Shown: positions 51,785-60,816, counted from the stretch's first letter. The stretch: DNA of 64,000 nucleotides from Chitinophaga lutea (GCF_003813775.1 NZ_RPDH01000001.1:1798001-1862000), one strand, 5' to 3'. A program made the numbers and translations. Notes: generated by a model not told the origin, from the letters alone.

Positions 51785-52005
51785 GGGCCTGAAGCAGTGC
51801 CCACAGTGCGTTTAACGGCACACGTTACTACCCGTGATTTCAACTCGAACTTTCCTGATCACCCGCCCGGATGAATCACAGATACCGATGGAGAGAGCCC
51901 GGTGGCCTGAAGAGCGCGTTCCATACATTTAACGGCACGCATTACTACCCGTGATTACAACACGAATTCCGTTCATCATCTGACCTGAGGGCTTACAGAT
52001 ACCAA
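51785..52005 (+). repeat. imperfect tandem duplication in the 51778-52162 intergenic region
   Basis: About 110 bases repeat twice. Both copies contain GGCCTGAAG, then TTTAACGGCACRC, TTACTACCCGTGATT, AACWCGAA, and end CAGATACC. Copy 1 is about 51785-51884, copy 2 about 51901-52000. No open frame is preserved. The rest of the 385-base gap holds nothing I recognise. Confidence 0.7.
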
Positions 52006-52162
52006 CTCTTCATAGCGTCGCTGAACAGACTTTTCATCTCCCCCATGAGAGGGATATCATCAATATATTCCAGTAACGTCAGGCACAGCTATCCGTCAAT
52101 ACATGCCATTCATGCAAATGCATCCATACAATGATGGATGCATCAATTTTTTTCAGGAAAAC

Positions 52163-52378
52163 TTACTGCGCTTTCTGGCTTCTCCACCAGCGGTAGCCGA
52201 GGAACGCCATCAGTGCGAGCGGCGTGAACGCCAGCATCAGGATGCCGTTGTTGAGGCCTTTGGCGGGCCCTTCACCCAACTGCTGGGCTGTTTTGGTGCA
52301 GAGGGAGCATTGCGCCAGCAATTCACTGCAGGGCAGCAGCAGCGCAAGGACGGTGAGTATAAAAAACAGCTTTTTCAC
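52163..52378 (-). CDS. small membrane protein at the end of the respiratory cluster
   Basis: A 71-residue protein: signal peptide (FFILTVLALLLPCSELLAQ), a short periplasmic part with a CSLC pair (AQCSLCTKTAQQ), then one membrane helix (GILMLAFTPLALMAFLGYRW) and a short basic tail. CxxC just after a signal could bind copper or heme but this is inference. It follows the DUF420 gene by about 63 bases on the same strand, so it probably belongs to the cytochrome oxidase assembly part. Confidence 0.7.
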   Translation of the reverse strand: MKKLFFILTVLALLLPCSELLAQCSLCTKTAQQLGEGPAKGLNNGILMLAFTPLALMAFLGYRWWRSQKAQ

Positions 52379-52441
52379 AATACCGGGTTTTGGACAAAGT
52401 TAAGCGATTCCATACTGTAATGAACTGATCTGCATCAGCTC

Positions 52442-53017
52442 CTAGCCGTAATATGGCGATATCATGATATAGACGATCACGCCGGTAATGGCCACATAAA
52501 ACCACAACGGCCAGGTGATGCGCGCAATCTTCCGGTGGCGCTCATTGTCGTTCTGGAAAGCGCGCAGCAGCGTGAACAGCACCAGCGGCACAATTACCAC
52601 AGCCAGCACGATGTGCGTCAGCAGCAGGAAATAATACAGGTACCGGATACCGCCCAGCACGGCGATCTCGGAGGCATCCACCACCTGGTCGTGATTGATG
52701 TCGCCGAATTTGGTGCTTTCGGTGAGGAAATGATACGTTACATAAGACAACAGGAAACACACCGACAGGATAACGGCCGTGATGTTCGTCCATTTATGCG
52801 CTTTGGTGTGCCCGTTTTTGATGAAATAGAGGCTCGCCAGCAACAGCACGGCCGTGGCAGAGTTCAGCACGGCATGGAAAAACGGCATCACGCGCACGTC
52901 GAAGTTGATGGCGATGTCCGGTTTCGGCAGTACAAACAGCACGGCCACTACCACCGGGATCAGGATGGAAACGATGGCAATAGGCAGGTTCAGGTTCTTG
53001 TTCTTCAGGTTACTCAT
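52442..53017 (-). CDS. DUF420 protein (CtaM-like oxidase assembly factor) with an EF-hand loop
   Basis: A 191-residue membrane protein with five helices. DUF420 proteins (Bacillus CtaM/YozB) are needed for maturation of cytochrome a-type oxidases. Histidines typical of the family are in FFHAVLNSATA, GHTKAHKWTN, VTYHFLTES and THIVLAVVI. Between helices 3 and 4, residues 106-117 read DINHDQVVDASE, which fits the calcium-binding EF-hand loop at positions 1, 3, 5, 9 and 12. It is 10 bases downstream of the SCO gene. Confidence 0.88.
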   Translation of the reverse strand: MSNLKNKNLNLPIAIVSILIPVVVAVLFVLPKPDIAINFDVRVMPFFHAVLNSATAVLLLASLYFIKNGHTKAHKWTNITAVILSVCFLLSYVTYHFLTESTKFGDINHDQVVDASEIAVLGGIRYLYYFLLLTHIVLAVVIVPLVLFTLLRAFQNDNERHRKIARITWPLWFYVAITGVIVYIMISPYYG

Positions 53018-53027
53018 CTCGGTCGGT

Positions 53028-53711
53028 TTATTTGGAAGAAGAAAACATGCGCTTCAGCAGGCCGGGTTTCTTCTTGTCTTTAGCAATATGCAGCACGGCG
53101 ATGTCGTTCACCATGCGGCTGATGTCGTTCGTGTCCAGGCCGTTGTAATAGCCGCGGATATAACGGTCTTTGTCGATCACCACGAATTTCTCCGTGTGTA
53201 TAAAATCGTCCGGGCCGCCATCCCCTTCCACGGCGTTCACAAAAAACTCATGCCGGGCCAGGTCGTAAATCTCTTTTTTGTCGCCGGTGAGCATCCACCA
53301 GTTTTTCGGGTCGATGTTATTACGGTCGGCGTACCGTTTCAGAGTTTCCACGGTATCACGGGTCGGGTCTACCGTGATGGAGATGATCTGGATGAGGCTG
53401 TCGTTTTTCGCGTATGCGTCCTGCACCCGTTTGAGGTGTTTGGTGAGGGTGGGGCAGATGGTCGGGCAACTGGTGAAGAAAAAATCCACCACGAGGATTT
53501 TGTTCTTCGCGTCGCTGAGGCGCACCTGCTGGCCCAGCTGGTTGGTGAGCTCGAAGTCCTTCACCTGGTGATACACCGTATCGTAGGTTGTTTTACCGTC
53601 TTTTACGATCGTGTCCACCCTTTCCGCGATGAGATAGGGCGGTACGTGTACTACATTCCTGCCATAATGATCCACAATGAGATAACCCGCGAGGGGCACC
53701 AGTATGGCCAA
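53028..53711 (-). CDS. SCO family copper-delivery protein
   Basis: Membrane-anchored thioredoxin-fold protein that loads the CuA centre of cytochrome oxidase subunit II. Copper ligands: Cys pair in FTSCPTICPTL (CxxxC) and the distal His in DDFIHTEKFVVIDKDRYIRG. No ATG or GTG lies before the first membrane helix: TTG 53711 starts inside the helix (ALAILVPLAGYLIV), while a positively charged AIKRKALLG precedes it in the same frame after CTG or ATT codons. The real start may therefore be one of these rare codons, about 12-13 codons upstream. It follows an intrinsic terminator. Confidence 0.85.
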   Translation of the reverse strand: MAILVPLAGYLIVDHYGRNVVHVPPYLIAERVDTIVKDGKTTYDTVYHQVKDFELTNQLGQQVRLSDAKNKILVVDFFFTSCPTICPTLTKHLKRVQDAYAKNDSLIQIISITVDPTRDTVETLKRYADRNNIDPKNWWMLTGDKKEIYDLARHEFFVNAVEGDGGPDDFIHTEKFVVIDKDRYIRGYYNGLDTNDISRMVNDIAVLHIAKDKKKPGLLKRMFSSSK

Positions 53712-53774
53712 TGCTACTCCTAATAATGCTTTCCGTTTAATGGCCGTCAGGTTTAAAAGTGATATAAATGCAAA

Positions 53775-53820
53775 AATGTAAAAGCGATCACTATCTGGTT
53801 GATGGAATCACTTTTACATT
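53775..53820 (-). terminator. intrinsic terminator between the oxidase genes and the SCO-DUF420 genes
   Basis: AATGTAAAAGTGAT (minus strand, 53820-53807) pairs with ATCGCTTTTACATT (53788-53775) with one mismatch, followed by five T. It separates the structural oxidase genes from the assembly genes or lets partial read-through. Confidence 0.75.
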
Positions 53821-53844
53821 CTGCGATTATCGTTGAACGATGTG

Positions 53845-54231
53845 TTAATGATGAGCGGGCGCGGGCGCTGCGGCTTCCCTGGGCGCTTTCGTGCCGGGGG
53901 AGAGATTCCTCCGCATGTTTTTCTGCGAGTCACCGTCGGCCAGGAAGGCGATGATGAACCAGATGAACAGCATCAGCGGCATGAGGATCGTCATGATCAG
54001 GTTTTTGATTTCATGCTTCAGGTGCATGAACTCCGCCACAATGTAAAATGCCTTGAACAGGGTGAGCAGGATGAACAGCGAGTTCAGCCATAATTTGCTC
54101 GGGAAGCCTGTGTAGAGGTGCAGGAATGCCATACCAACTTCCACGATGGTGATCCCTAACAAAATCCAGAACGTTTTCCAGATAACTTTTACCTGTGCGT
54201 CTTTATCGTGTGCTGAATGTGTATGCGCCAT
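53845..54231 (-). CDS. cytochrome c oxidase subunit IV-like protein
   Basis: A 128-residue protein with three membrane helices (WILLGITIVEVGMAF, LWLNSLFILLTLFKAFYIVA, LIMTILMPLMLFIWFIIAFL) and the KAFYIVAEFMHLKHE motif of prokaryotic oxidase subunit IV (COX4_pro). The N-terminus is His/Asp-rich and the C-terminus Ala/Pro-rich. Small non-catalytic subunit of the aa3 oxidase. Last gene before the terminator at 53775-53820. Confidence 0.88.
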   Translation of the reverse strand: MAHTHSAHDKDAQVKVIWKTFWILLGITIVEVGMAFLHLYTGFPSKLWLNSLFILLTLFKAFYIVAEFMHLKHEIKNLIMTILMPLMLFIWFIIAFLADGDSQKNMRRNLSPGTKAPREAAAPAPAHH

Positions 54232-54281
54232 GATCTAAAAAATTCAATTTCTTGTATGATAATAAGTTCAGTTCCGTTTGC

Positions 54282-54959
54282 TTACAGCAGGTAGAAACAG
54301 GTGAATACGAATACCCAAACCAGGTCTACAAAGTGCCAGTACAGGCCTACTTTCTCCACCATTTCGTAGTGGCCGCGGTGCTCGTAGGTGCCTTTCAGTA
54401 CGTTGATCAGCACAATGATGTTGAGGATCACGCCGGAAGTTACGTGCAGGCCGTGGAAGCCGGTGATGGTGAAGAAGAAGTCGGTGAAGTTAGTGGAGAT
54501 GGCTGCAGTACCGTCCGAATTCGGGAACGGGTTGCGGCCCCACCAGGCGCCTACTTCGTGCAGGTGCGTCCATTCCCATGCCTGACAGCCGAGGAACATG
54601 GCGCCACCGATGATGGTCAGTATCAGCCATTTGGCAACGGCCTGTTTGTCCATGTACTTGCCGGCATGCACCGCCAGTACCATGGTAACGGAACTCATGA
54701 TCAGGATAAAGGTCATCAGGCTCACAAACACCAGCGGGAGGTTTGCGTGCCCCATGAACGGGAATGAGTGGAACACTACGTTCGGGTCGGGCCAGGCTTC
54801 TGCCATGAAACGCTGCGTACCGTAAGCGATCAGCAATGCGCCGAACGTGAAGGCATCAGAGATCAGGAAATACCACATCATCAACTTGCCATAGCTCACG
54901 CTGAAGGGAGAATACCCTCCGTTCCACCATTTTTTCTTCGCTGTTACTGCGTTATCCAT
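54282..54959 (-). CDS. cytochrome c oxidase subunit III (larger copy)
   Basis: A 225-residue subunit III with about seven predicted segments. Typical motifs: FSVSYGKLMMWYFLISDAFT, the CQAWEWTHL helix (conserved Glu near the oxygen channel), FTITGFHGLHVTSGVILN, and GLYWHFVDLVWVFVFTCFYL at the end. No catalytic metal. It lies 47 bases downstream of a second, shorter subunit III gene; both are in the same transcript. Confidence 0.92.
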   Translation of the reverse strand: MDNAVTAKKKWWNGGYSPFSVSYGKLMMWYFLISDAFTFGALLIAYGTQRFMAEAWPDPNVVFHSFPFMGHANLPLVFVSLMTFILIMSSVTMVLAVHAGKYMDKQAVAKWLILTIIGGAMFLGCQAWEWTHLHEVGAWWGRNPFPNSDGTAAISTNFTDFFFTITGFHGLHVTSGVILNIIVLINVLKGTYEHRGHYEMVEKVGLYWHFVDLVWVFVFTCFYLL

Positions 54960-55006
54960 TTGTACGAATTATGAATTTTATTGGTTCTAAACAGTATCTT
55001 CTAAAA

Positions 55007-55570
55007 TTATCTTGCCAGGCTGAAAAATATCAGCAGGTAAATCCAAAGCCCATCTACAAAATGCCAGTAAGTGGAGGCCACTTCGATCGGCACTGCGCTA
55101 TAGGTTCTGATGCGGGTACGGTAGGCACGGAAAAACAGCACCATCAATACCACCACGCCGCCCAGCACGTGTAAAATGTGCGCGCCCACGATCACGTAAA
55201 TAAAGGAAGCGGACACAGTGCTGTCGAGCGCCAGGCCGTGATTCTTCATATCCGAAAAACCGATGATCTGGCATACCGCAAAACCGAGGCCGAGTAAAGC
55301 CGTAATGGTGATCAGCTGTTTGTAGCTGCTCATGTTCCGGGCTTTGAACTGGCGCTGCGCCAGGTAAATCGTGAGGCTGCTCAGCAATATCAGTGCGGTC
55401 GACACCCAGAAAATAGCAGGCAACTCAAAGCTCAGCCAATTGGCCTGCGCACGTTTTACCACATAAGCGCTCGTGAACCCGATGAACATCATGGTGATGC
55501 TCGCCATGGCGATCCACATGGAGTACTTATGGGGGTGTATCTTATTTTTTTGTGCGTTCATTGTAATCAT
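55007..55570 (-). CDS. cytochrome c oxidase subunit III (shorter copy)
   Basis: A 187-residue subunit III-type protein with five helices: SMWIAMASITMMFIGFTSAY, WVSTALILLSSLTIYLAQR, VIVGAHILHVLGGVVVLMVL and STYWHFVDGLWIYLLIFFSL. It shares the GAHxLHV and YWHFVDxxWI motifs with the next gene. Two ATGs (55570, 55561) are possible. It starts seven bases after ctaB. Two consecutive subunit III genes are common in Bacteroidota oxidase clusters. Confidence 0.9.
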   Translation of the reverse strand: MITMNAQKNKIHPHKYSMWIAMASITMMFIGFTSAYVVKRAQANWLSFELPAIFWVSTALILLSSLTIYLAQRQFKARNMSSYKQLITITALLGLGFAVCQIIGFSDMKNHGLALDSTVSASFIYVIVGAHILHVLGGVVVLMVLFFRAYRTRIRTYSAVPIEVASTYWHFVDGLWIYLLIFFSLAR

Positions 55571-55577
55571 CTCCTCA

Positions 55578-56480
55578 CTATTTTACTTTGTCAAACAGCA
55601 ATGCCAACAATATCACCGCCAGGTAAATGTACGAACCGAACATCAGCTTGCGGGCCGAAGGCACATCGCATTTACGGTACAGGGTGACAGCGCGGTACAG
55701 GTAAAACCCGCCGATGGCGATGGCCACGATGGCGGAAATGTATCCTGTAACCCCCAGCAGGTAAGGCGCTACGCCGGCCGGAATCAACAGCAGCGTGTAC
55801 ATCGCGCTCTGCAGGGCGATCATCTTGCCCGGCCCCTTGTCCGACGGCATCAGCTTGAACCCGGCACGGGTATAATCTGTATGCGCCACCCAGGCAATCG
55901 CCCAGAAGTGGGGGAACTGCCAGAGGAACTGGATAGCGAACAGCGCCCATCCGCCTTCGGTGAAAGCGTTGGCACCCGCCACCCAGCCGATCAGCGGCGG
56001 CAAAGCTCCGGGAAATGCGCCTACCAGTACGGCAAGCGAGTTCCATTTTTTCCAGGGCGTGTACACAAAACCGTACAGCACCAGGGAAAGGAGACTTACG
56101 CCGGCGGCCAGCCAGTTGAAACCGAAACCCAGAATAGCGATACCTGCGGCGCCGGTCACAATCGCCACCACACTGGCCTCGGAAACCGATAAACGCCCTG
56201 CGGGCAAAGGCCGGGGGGCCGTGCGCGCCATCAGTTTGTCTGTTTCCTTCTCCAGGATCTGGTTAATGATATTGGCCGAACCGGACACCAGGATACCACC
56301 TGCAAATAATAAAAGAACTTTGATCAAGTTAAATTCCACGCCAGGCACCAGCAGGTAGGCCACCACACAAGAGAACACGACCATGAACGTGAGCGTGAAC
56401 TTCATCATCATGAAGTAATCCCTCACCCTGCTTGCGATGGCGTATGATAAAGACAACTTTATGGAATTTTCTTGCAACAT
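55578..56480 (-). CDS. ctaB: protoheme IX farnesyltransferase (heme O synthase)
   Basis: Adds a farnesyl group to heme B to give heme O, precursor of the heme A of the oxidase. A 300-residue UbiA-family membrane enzyme with about nine helices; the prenyl-diphosphate motif NIINQILEKETDKLMARTAP contains N-x3-E-x2-D, and a second conserved loop AHTDYTRAGFKLMPSDKGPG follows. It lies between subunit I and the subunit III genes, in the order expected for a cta operon. Confidence 0.93.
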   Translation of the reverse strand: MLQENSIKLSLSYAIASRVRDYFMMMKFTLTFMVVFSCVVAYLLVPGVEFNLIKVLLLFAGGILVSGSANIINQILEKETDKLMARTAPRPLPAGRLSVSEASVVAIVTGAAGIAILGFGFNWLAAGVSLLSLVLYGFVYTPWKKWNSLAVLVGAFPGALPPLIGWVAGANAFTEGGWALFAIQFLWQFPHFWAIAWVAHTDYTRAGFKLMPSDKGPGKMIALQSAMYTLLLIPAGVAPYLLGVTGYISAIVAIAIGGFYLYRAVTLYRKCDVPSARKLMFGSYIYLAVILLALLFDKVK

Positions 56481-56591
56481 ATGATTTCACACTAAATCCG
56501 TCAACACAATATTCCTTCTCTCTCCTCATTCCTGTTTTGTGTTGTAACTGCCTGAAATTGATTGTAAAGCAGTTACAACAATGCTACAACA

Positions 56592-58421
56592 TTAGTGCTT
56601 GGACTCGTCGGGCGATACAGGCACGGTCTGCGGGATGAAATCCTTACCGTCTTTGCTGTAATCGTAAGCCCAGCGGTGAACTTCCGGAATCTCACCAGGC
56701 CAGTTACCGTGACCGGGGTTGATGGGGGTCGTCCATTCAAGGGTGGTTGCCTGCCACGGGTTAGGCGTGGTGAGCTTGCGGCCTTTGAATATGCTGTAGA
56801 AGAAGTTGAACACGAACAGTAATTGCGTAGCGAACACAATAATTACCACGAAGCTGATGAACATGTTCAGGCCCTCGAACTGGTTGAAAGATGCCCAGGT
56901 AGAGTAGTCGAAGTAACGGCGGGGCATGCCGGCCATCCCTTCGTAGTGCATCGGCCAGAAGATGAGGTATGCGCCTACCAGGGTGATCCAGAAGTGGATG
57001 AAGCCCAGGGTCTGGTTCATGTAACGGCCGTACATTTTCGGGAACCAGTGGTAAATACCGGCGAACATACCGAAGAATGCAGATACGCCCATTACGATGT
57101 GGAAGTGCGCAATTACGAAATAAGTATCGTGCAGGTGAATGTCGATCGCAGAGTTACCCAGCCAGATACCGGTCAGACCACCAGAGATGAAGGTGCTCAC
57201 GAAACCGATAGAGAACAGGGAGGCCGGGGTGAACCGGATGTTACCGCGCCAGATGGTGGTGATCCAGTTGAACACCTTGATGGCGGACGGCACCGCGATC
57301 AGCAGGGTGAGCAGTACGAAGAATGCGCCCAGGAAGGGATTCAGACCGGTCACGAACATGTGGTGCGCCCATACGAGGAAGGCCAGGATGGTGATCGCGA
57401 AAATGGAACCCACCATTGCCAGGTAACCGAAGATGGGCTTGCGGGAACTTACCGCCAGAATCTCGGATACCATACCCATCGCGGGGAGGATAATGATATA
57501 TACTTCAGGGTGCCCCAGGAACCAGAACAAGTGCTGGTAGAGGATGGCAGAACCGCCTTCGTTCGGCAGTACTTTACCCTGGATGAAAATTTCGCTCAGG
57601 TAGAAGCTGGTACCGCCATGACGGTCGAACAGCAGCAGTACGAAACCGCTCAGCAGAACGGGGAACGACAGTACGCCCAGTACGGCGGTGAAGAAGAAGG
57701 CCCAGATGGTGAGCGGCATCTTCGTCATGCTCATACCTTTTGTACGCATGTTCAGGATGGTGGAGATATAGTTCAGTGAACCCAGCAGAGACGACACTAC
57801 GAAGATTGCCATACTCATCAGCCAGAGGTCCATACCGATTTTGGAACCGATAGAAGCATCGCCCAGCGCGCTCAGCGGAGGATAGGAAGTCCAACCGCCG
57901 GAAGCAGGCCCGGTCTGCACAAACAGGGAGCTCATCATGATCACGCTGGCCAGGAAGAAGAACCAGTAGCTCAGCATGTTCATAAACGGAGAAGCCATGT
58001 CGCGGGCGCCAATCTGCAGGGGAATCAGCAGGTTGGAGAAAGTACCGCTCAAACCGGCCGTCAATACAAAGAATACGAGAATGGTACCGTGCATGGTAAC
58101 CAGGGCATAGTATGCTTCGGCAGTGATCCGGCCGTTTTCTGCCCAATGGCCCAGGATGCTTTCCAACCAGGGGAAGGTAGCGTCCGGATAACCCAGTTGC
58201 AAACGGAACAGTACAGAGAAGAAGGCACCGATGATCGCCCAGATGATCCCTGTGATCAGGAACTGCTTGGCAATCATTTTATGGTCCATGCTGAAAACAT
58301 ACTTCGAGATGAAGGTCTCCTCATGATGATGGTCGTGACCATCATGGCCATTACCATGCCCGTGCTCCACGTGGCCGTGATGCGCTAAATCTTGACTGTG
58401 CAATGTTGCTTCGTTACTCAT
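56592..58421 (-). CDS. ctaD: cytochrome c oxidase subunit I
   Basis: Catalytic subunit of an A1-type heme-copper oxidase: reduces O2 and pumps protons. 609 residues, 12 or more helices. The heme a ligand is in TMHGTILVFF, CuB and cross-linked Tyr in FWFLGHPEVYIIILPAMG (Glu of the D-channel and His-x3-Tyr), the HHMF copper pair in WAHHMFVTGL, and DTYFVIAHFHIVM carries the heme a3/a ligands. The N-terminus has 11 His between residues 8 and 33, ahead of the first helix. Confidence 0.96.
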   Translation of the reverse strand: MSNEATLHSQDLAHHGHVEHGHGNGHDGHDHHHEETFISKYVFSMDHKMIAKQFLITGIIWAIIGAFFSVLFRLQLGYPDATFPWLESILGHWAENGRITAEAYYALVTMHGTILVFFVLTAGLSGTFSNLLIPLQIGARDMASPFMNMLSYWFFFLASVIMMSSLFVQTGPASGGWTSYPPLSALGDASIGSKIGMDLWLMSMAIFVVSSLLGSLNYISTILNMRTKGMSMTKMPLTIWAFFFTAVLGVLSFPVLLSGFVLLLFDRHGGTSFYLSEIFIQGKVLPNEGGSAILYQHLFWFLGHPEVYIIILPAMGMVSEILAVSSRKPIFGYLAMVGSIFAITILAFLVWAHHMFVTGLNPFLGAFFVLLTLLIAVPSAIKVFNWITTIWRGNIRFTPASLFSIGFVSTFISGGLTGIWLGNSAIDIHLHDTYFVIAHFHIVMGVSAFFGMFAGIYHWFPKMYGRYMNQTLGFIHFWITLVGAYLIFWPMHYEGMAGMPRRYFDYSTWASFNQFEGLNMFISFVVIIVFATQLLFVFNFFYSIFKGRKLTTPNPWQATTLEWTTPINPGHGNWPGEIPEVHRWAYDYSKDGKDFIPQTVPVSPDESKH

Positions 58422-58511
58422 AATAAGTTCTGTTTATGATCAGCCGGTAAACGGGGCAGGCCTGCCGGCTATGTCTTTAATTTTTTCTCTTCAAAAATCG
58501 CTGGCTTCTGA

Positions 58512-59552
58512 TTAATGGGCAGTTACCGCGGCTACTGCCTTCGTGCTGTCTGATGCAGGTTTAGCTTCCGGTGCAGCAGGTGCAGGGTGTGCCTGAGAGT
58601 ACTGCGTGGGCTGGCTGGCAAGCCATGCATCATATTCCGCCTGTGTTTCCACGATGATGTTGGCTTTCATGGAGTAGTGCCCCTTGCCGCACATCTGATC
58701 GCAGGCCAGTTCATATACAAAGTCCGGATTGCCGGTACGTTTTCTCATTTCAGCGGTGGTGTACTTGGGCGTGAACCACAGGGTGGTCGGGATGCCTGGT
58801 ACAGCGTCCATTTTCAGGCGGAAGTGCGGCAGACCAACGTCGTGCACCACGTCGCGGGAACCGATGATCAGTTTCACGTTCTTGCCCACTACCACGTGCA
58901 GTTCGGAAGAGATGAAGTCGTCCTGGTTCAGGTTGTCTTTCCAGTCCTGGCCCAACGGGTTATTGCTTTCGTTGATCAGGTGGAAATTACGGCGGCCGAG
59001 CTGCCCGTCTTTACCGGGGTAGCGCATCATCCAGTTAAACTGTTTGCCGATCACCTCTACTACCATCGCATCTTTCGGTGCTTCGGAAGTGATACGCAGC
59101 CAGTGGCGGATACCGAATGCCACCAGGATGGTGAGCACGATAGCCGGGATAACGGTCCAGATCACCTCCAGTTTGTTGTTGTGCGGGAAATAAAAGGCTT
59201 TCTGGCCTTCTTTTTCCTGGTATTTGAACGAGAACCAGAACAGCAGTATCTGTGTTACCACAAACACGGCCATGGTGATGATAAATGTTACTTTAATGAG
59301 CTGATCGATGCCTTCACCCTGAACGGAAGCAGACTCTCCGAGCATCTTGTCATCCAGGAGGTCGTGGCACCACCAAACGGCAACCAGCCCCAACACCAGG
59401 AATACGATCATCAGGAAACCGTTGATGCGGTTGGACTGCTCACGCGATTTCTTTTCACCTTTCAGAATGGACACATATTCGCTGGCTTTCGCGATCTGGA
59501 AGATCACGACGAATATGAGAACAACTACTAAAACTGCTAAAAATCCTGACAT
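58512..59552 (-). CDS. ctaC: cytochrome c oxidase subunit II
   Basis: Carries CuA and accepts electrons from cytochrome c or directly from alternative complex III. 346 residues: three hydrophobic segments, then the cupredoxin domain. CuA ligands are visible: HDVGLPHFRLKMD (His) and ACDQMCGKGHYSM (Cys-x3-Cys-x3-His-x2-Met). The Glu between the two Cys in the mitochondrial protein is Gln here. A long Ala/Pro-rich C-terminal tail follows. 64 bases downstream of actF. Confidence 0.94.
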   Translation of the reverse strand: MSGFLAVLVVVLIFVVIFQIAKASEYVSILKGEKKSREQSNRINGFLMIVFLVLGLVAVWWCHDLLDDKMLGESASVQGEGIDQLIKVTFIITMAVFVVTQILLFWFSFKYQEKEGQKAFYFPHNNKLEVIWTVIPAIVLTILVAFGIRHWLRITSEAPKDAMVVEVIGKQFNWMMRYPGKDGQLGRRNFHLINESNNPLGQDWKDNLNQDDFISSELHVVVGKNVKLIIGSRDVVHDVGLPHFRLKMDAVPGIPTTLWFTPKYTTAEMRKRTGNPDFVYELACDQMCGKGHYSMKANIIVETQAEYDAWLASQPTQYSQAHPAPAAPEAKPASDSTKAVAAVTAH

Positions 59553-59616
59553 TGCTATGAATAATAATTAAGTTATCTAATGCTAAACGTTTATTCTCCT
59601 TTCGTTACCCCACGGA

Positions 59617-60816
59617 TCAGGTGTGGTGAATAATGCTTTCTTTCAGGTAAGGATGATTCTTCGGCGTCAGCGGCGCTTTTGCCAGTTGATGAGCCGTAAT
59701 CCAGATGATCAGGCCCACAAAACCGAGGCCGATACCGAGCTCGAACCAGGGGAAATTCAGTTCCTTCACGGTTGCGGGCATCACCATCTGGAAGAAATCG
59801 AGCCAGTGACCGAAGATAATCACGCCGGCCATTACGGCTACCAGTGTATAGTTACGCTTGGTGGAGCGTTTCATGAAAATCAGCAGCGGTGCGATGAAGT
59901 TGATGATCAGGTTCAGGAAGAAGATCGGCCTGAACGGACCCCAAACGCGCGGCTGGAAGTAAACAGTTTCCTCGGGCATGTTGGCGTACCAGATCAGCAT
60001 GTACTGGGAGAACCAGAGGTACGTCCAGAAAATGCTGAAGGCGAACATGAACTTGCCCAGGTCGTGCAGGTGCTCTTCGTTTACCCAGGGCAGGTAACCG
60101 TTACCTTTCAGATAGATCACGAACAGTGCGATCAGCGACAGGCCGGATACCCAGGTGCTGGCGAAGGTGTACCAGCTGTACATGGTGGAGAACCAGTGCG
60201 CGTCGATGCTCATGAGCCAGATCCAGGGAGTGGTGGAGCCCATGGTGAGGGCGTATACCACGATGAAACCGGCGCACCAAACGGTGCCGTTCCAGATCAG
60301 CTTTTTACGGCCTTCGTGGTCGAACTTCATGGTGTCCTGCTGGAGCGACATCCTGCGCAGCTTCAGCGTCAGCAGCGTCCATGCACCTATTGTAATGACA
60401 GAAGCAATCGAAATAAAGGTGGGGTTGAGGAACGGGGATTTGAATTCCAGGATCCGGTCGCCTTCGGGGTGAATCCAGTGGTAGATGTGCCCTTTGTTCC
60501 CGAAGATCAGGAACGCGAGTACCACCAGTACGATGGCGCCCAGCACCGGAACAGCCATGGAAATCGCTTCCGGCACGCGGCGAAAGCCGATCTGCCAGCC
60601 GCCGTGGGCCAGGGTGGTTGCCGCAATGAAGAAGGTACTGGCCAACACCACCATCAGGAAGAAAGTGCTGTTTTGCAGTAAACCTGCCCAGAAACGGGTG
60701 GAGCCATGCTCGCCATGGAATGCAAATAATCCGATCAATAAAGTCAGCAAGCCAATGCCCAAAAGCACGAAGCTGGTCGTTTTTAATCTTGCTGGTACTA
60801 CAAATTGGTCCTTCAT
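59617..60816 (-). CDS. actF: alternative complex III subunit ActF (quinol:cytochrome c oxidoreductase membrane subunit)
   Basis: A 399-residue NrfD-like membrane protein with about ten helices (e.g. FVLLGIGLLTLLIGLFAF, VPVLGAIVLVVLAFLIF, LSLIALFVIYLKG, PIFFLNLIINFIAPLLIFM). ActF and ActC are the paired quinol-interacting membrane subunits of alternative complex III, which replaces bc1. It follows actE by 46 bases and precedes oxidase subunit II, which fits a physical ACIII-oxidase supercomplex as seen in Flavobacterium. Confidence 0.9.
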   Translation of the reverse strand: MKDQFVVPARLKTTSFVLLGIGLLTLLIGLFAFHGEHGSTRFWAGLLQNSTFFLMVVLASTFFIAATTLAHGGWQIGFRRVPEAISMAVPVLGAIVLVVLAFLIFGNKGHIYHWIHPEGDRILEFKSPFLNPTFISIASVITIGAWTLLTLKLRRMSLQQDTMKFDHEGRKKLIWNGTVWCAGFIVVYALTMGSTTPWIWLMSIDAHWFSTMYSWYTFASTWVSGLSLIALFVIYLKGNGYLPWVNEEHLHDLGKFMFAFSIFWTYLWFSQYMLIWYANMPEETVYFQPRVWGPFRPIFFLNLIINFIAPLLIFMKRSTKRNYTLVAVMAGVIIFGHWLDFFQMVMPATVKELNFPWFELGIGLGFVGLIIWITAHQLAKAPLTPKNHPYLKESIIHHT

